NCBI GenBank assembly: GCA_040758525.1
Contig: JBFLVQ010000537.1
Coordinates: 1-6,646, forward strand
Origin: JBFLVQ01 sp040758525
Lineage (GTDB): Bacteria > Acidobacteriota > Blastocatellia > Chloracidobacteriales > JADJPF01
Reading direction: 5' to 3'
DNA length: 6,646 nucleotides
Shown: one piece after another, positions 6,308 to 6,646 of the stretch
How the letters are laid out: each line of letters opens with the position of its first letter
Numbering within the stretch: position 1 is the stretch's first letter
Notes under the pieces: model-generated
The model's input: only the letters and a program-made list of their open reading frames with translations
Databases searched by the model: none
Told to the model about the DNA's origin: nothing
Position numbers and translations under genes: made by a program

Positions 6308-6646
6308 CTTTCAAGACCTCCAGTGCACGCTTGTAATAAGCATCTCTGCTGGCCTTTCCATTCAATCCACCATTGATGCGACGTGTGATCTCATCAAAGT
6401 TGCCTTGATCGGCAAACTCATTAAGCCCACGAGTGCGCCAATACCAGCCGGCTATTCTGAAACCAACATCGAGATCTGCGGCACGCTCAGGATTGCTCTC
6501 TAGGTCGATTCCTAACGCTTGGCCAGCCGCGCGATAGTTAGAACGCCCCGTCAATTGAATAGGGCCGCGTCCTTTGTAGCGCCTACCATCACCGGGCTTG
6601 ATATTGCCTAAATCAAGCCTGCCCTCATAAGCTGCTCCATCTGCGA
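6294..6646 (-). CDS. GH19 chitinase/lysozyme-type muralytic enzyme, C-terminal 116 residues (5' end beyond the window)
   Basis: The frame is open from the right window edge (first full codon at 6644) to the TAA at 6296-6294. The visible part begins ADGAAYEGRLDLGN and continues PGDG, YKGRGPIQLTGRSNYRAAG, GWYWRTRGLN, ITRRINGGLNG and the final YYKRALEVLKG. These are the hallmark C-terminal motifs of the phage- and bacterial-type GH19 enzymes that cleave chitin or peptidoglycan. The glutamate of YEGR is probably the second catalytic carboxylate; the first (HExxG region) would lie upstream, outside the window. A TTG at 6554 falls inside the conserved QLTGR motif and is not a start. In context with the holin-like gene that follows, an endolysin acting on peptidoglycan is more likely than a chitin-degrading enzyme. 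No signal peptide can be judged because the N-terminus is missing. Confidence 0.94.
   Translation of the reverse strand, partial: ADGAAYEGRLDLGNIKPGDGRRYKGRGPIQLTGRSNYRAAGQALGIDLESNPERAADLDVGFRIAGWYWRTRGLNEFADQGNFDEITRRINGGLNGKASRDAYYKRALEVLKGAQP
6317..6321 (-). promoter_or_regulatory. Ribosome binding site for the GTG-started holin-like gene
   Basis: GGAGG on the minus strand lies 9 bases before the GTG at 6307 and within the coding sequence of the GH19 gene. It decides both that the small overlapping frame is likely a gene and that GTG is its start. Confidence 0.65.

Noticed and set aside
6093..6503. Plus-strand open frame of 136 residues
   Set aside because: It lies opposite the GH19 and holin-like genes, whose protein motifs and SD site are convincing. 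The plus-strand translation shows no family features.

Overview
The window reads like a piece of a chromosome from a Gram-negative, SBBP-repeat-rich bacterium. Acidobacteriota (Blastocatellia-like) is my best guess. The guess rests on the 825-residue protein, which joins an N-terminal DUF7948-like domain, a seven-fold SBBP propeller and a C-terminal Ig-like domain, and on the neighbouring secreted thermolysin-family protease. No rRNA or other phylogenetic marker is present, so this is inference. Every supported gene lies on the minus strand, so transcription runs from high to low coordinates.

Right part (6646 to 4825): a compact four-gene cluster. In order of transcription it holds a GH19 chitinase/lysozyme-type muralytic enzyme (cut by the right window edge), a 68-residue GTG-started holin-like membrane protein, a 257-residue protein with one N-terminal membrane anchor and a long helical region, and a 168-residue protein with a textbook EF-hand calcium loop. 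The first three genes overlap by a few bases. The Shine-Dalgarno (SD) sequence of the fourth overlaps the stop of the third, so the four are probably co-transcribed and translationally coupled. The layout resembles a phage or phage-derived lysis module. No capsid, tail, integrase or terminase gene is visible here.

Middle (4681 to 3035): a complete secreted M4 metallopeptidase with signal peptide, propeptide and all the expected zinc and catalytic residues. A 117-bp gap containing a perfect 13-bp inverted repeat separates it from the next gene.

Left part (2917 to 440): the large SBBP propeller protein, probably membrane-anchored or exported, followed by a convincing intrinsic terminator at 377-417. 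At the left edge (265 to 1) is the 5' part of an unrecognised gene that is clearly more AT-rich than the rest. The 266-439 gap holds only that terminator and the ribosome binding site of the left-edge gene. The 4682-4824 gap holds the protease ribosome binding site and no convincing promoter or terminator.
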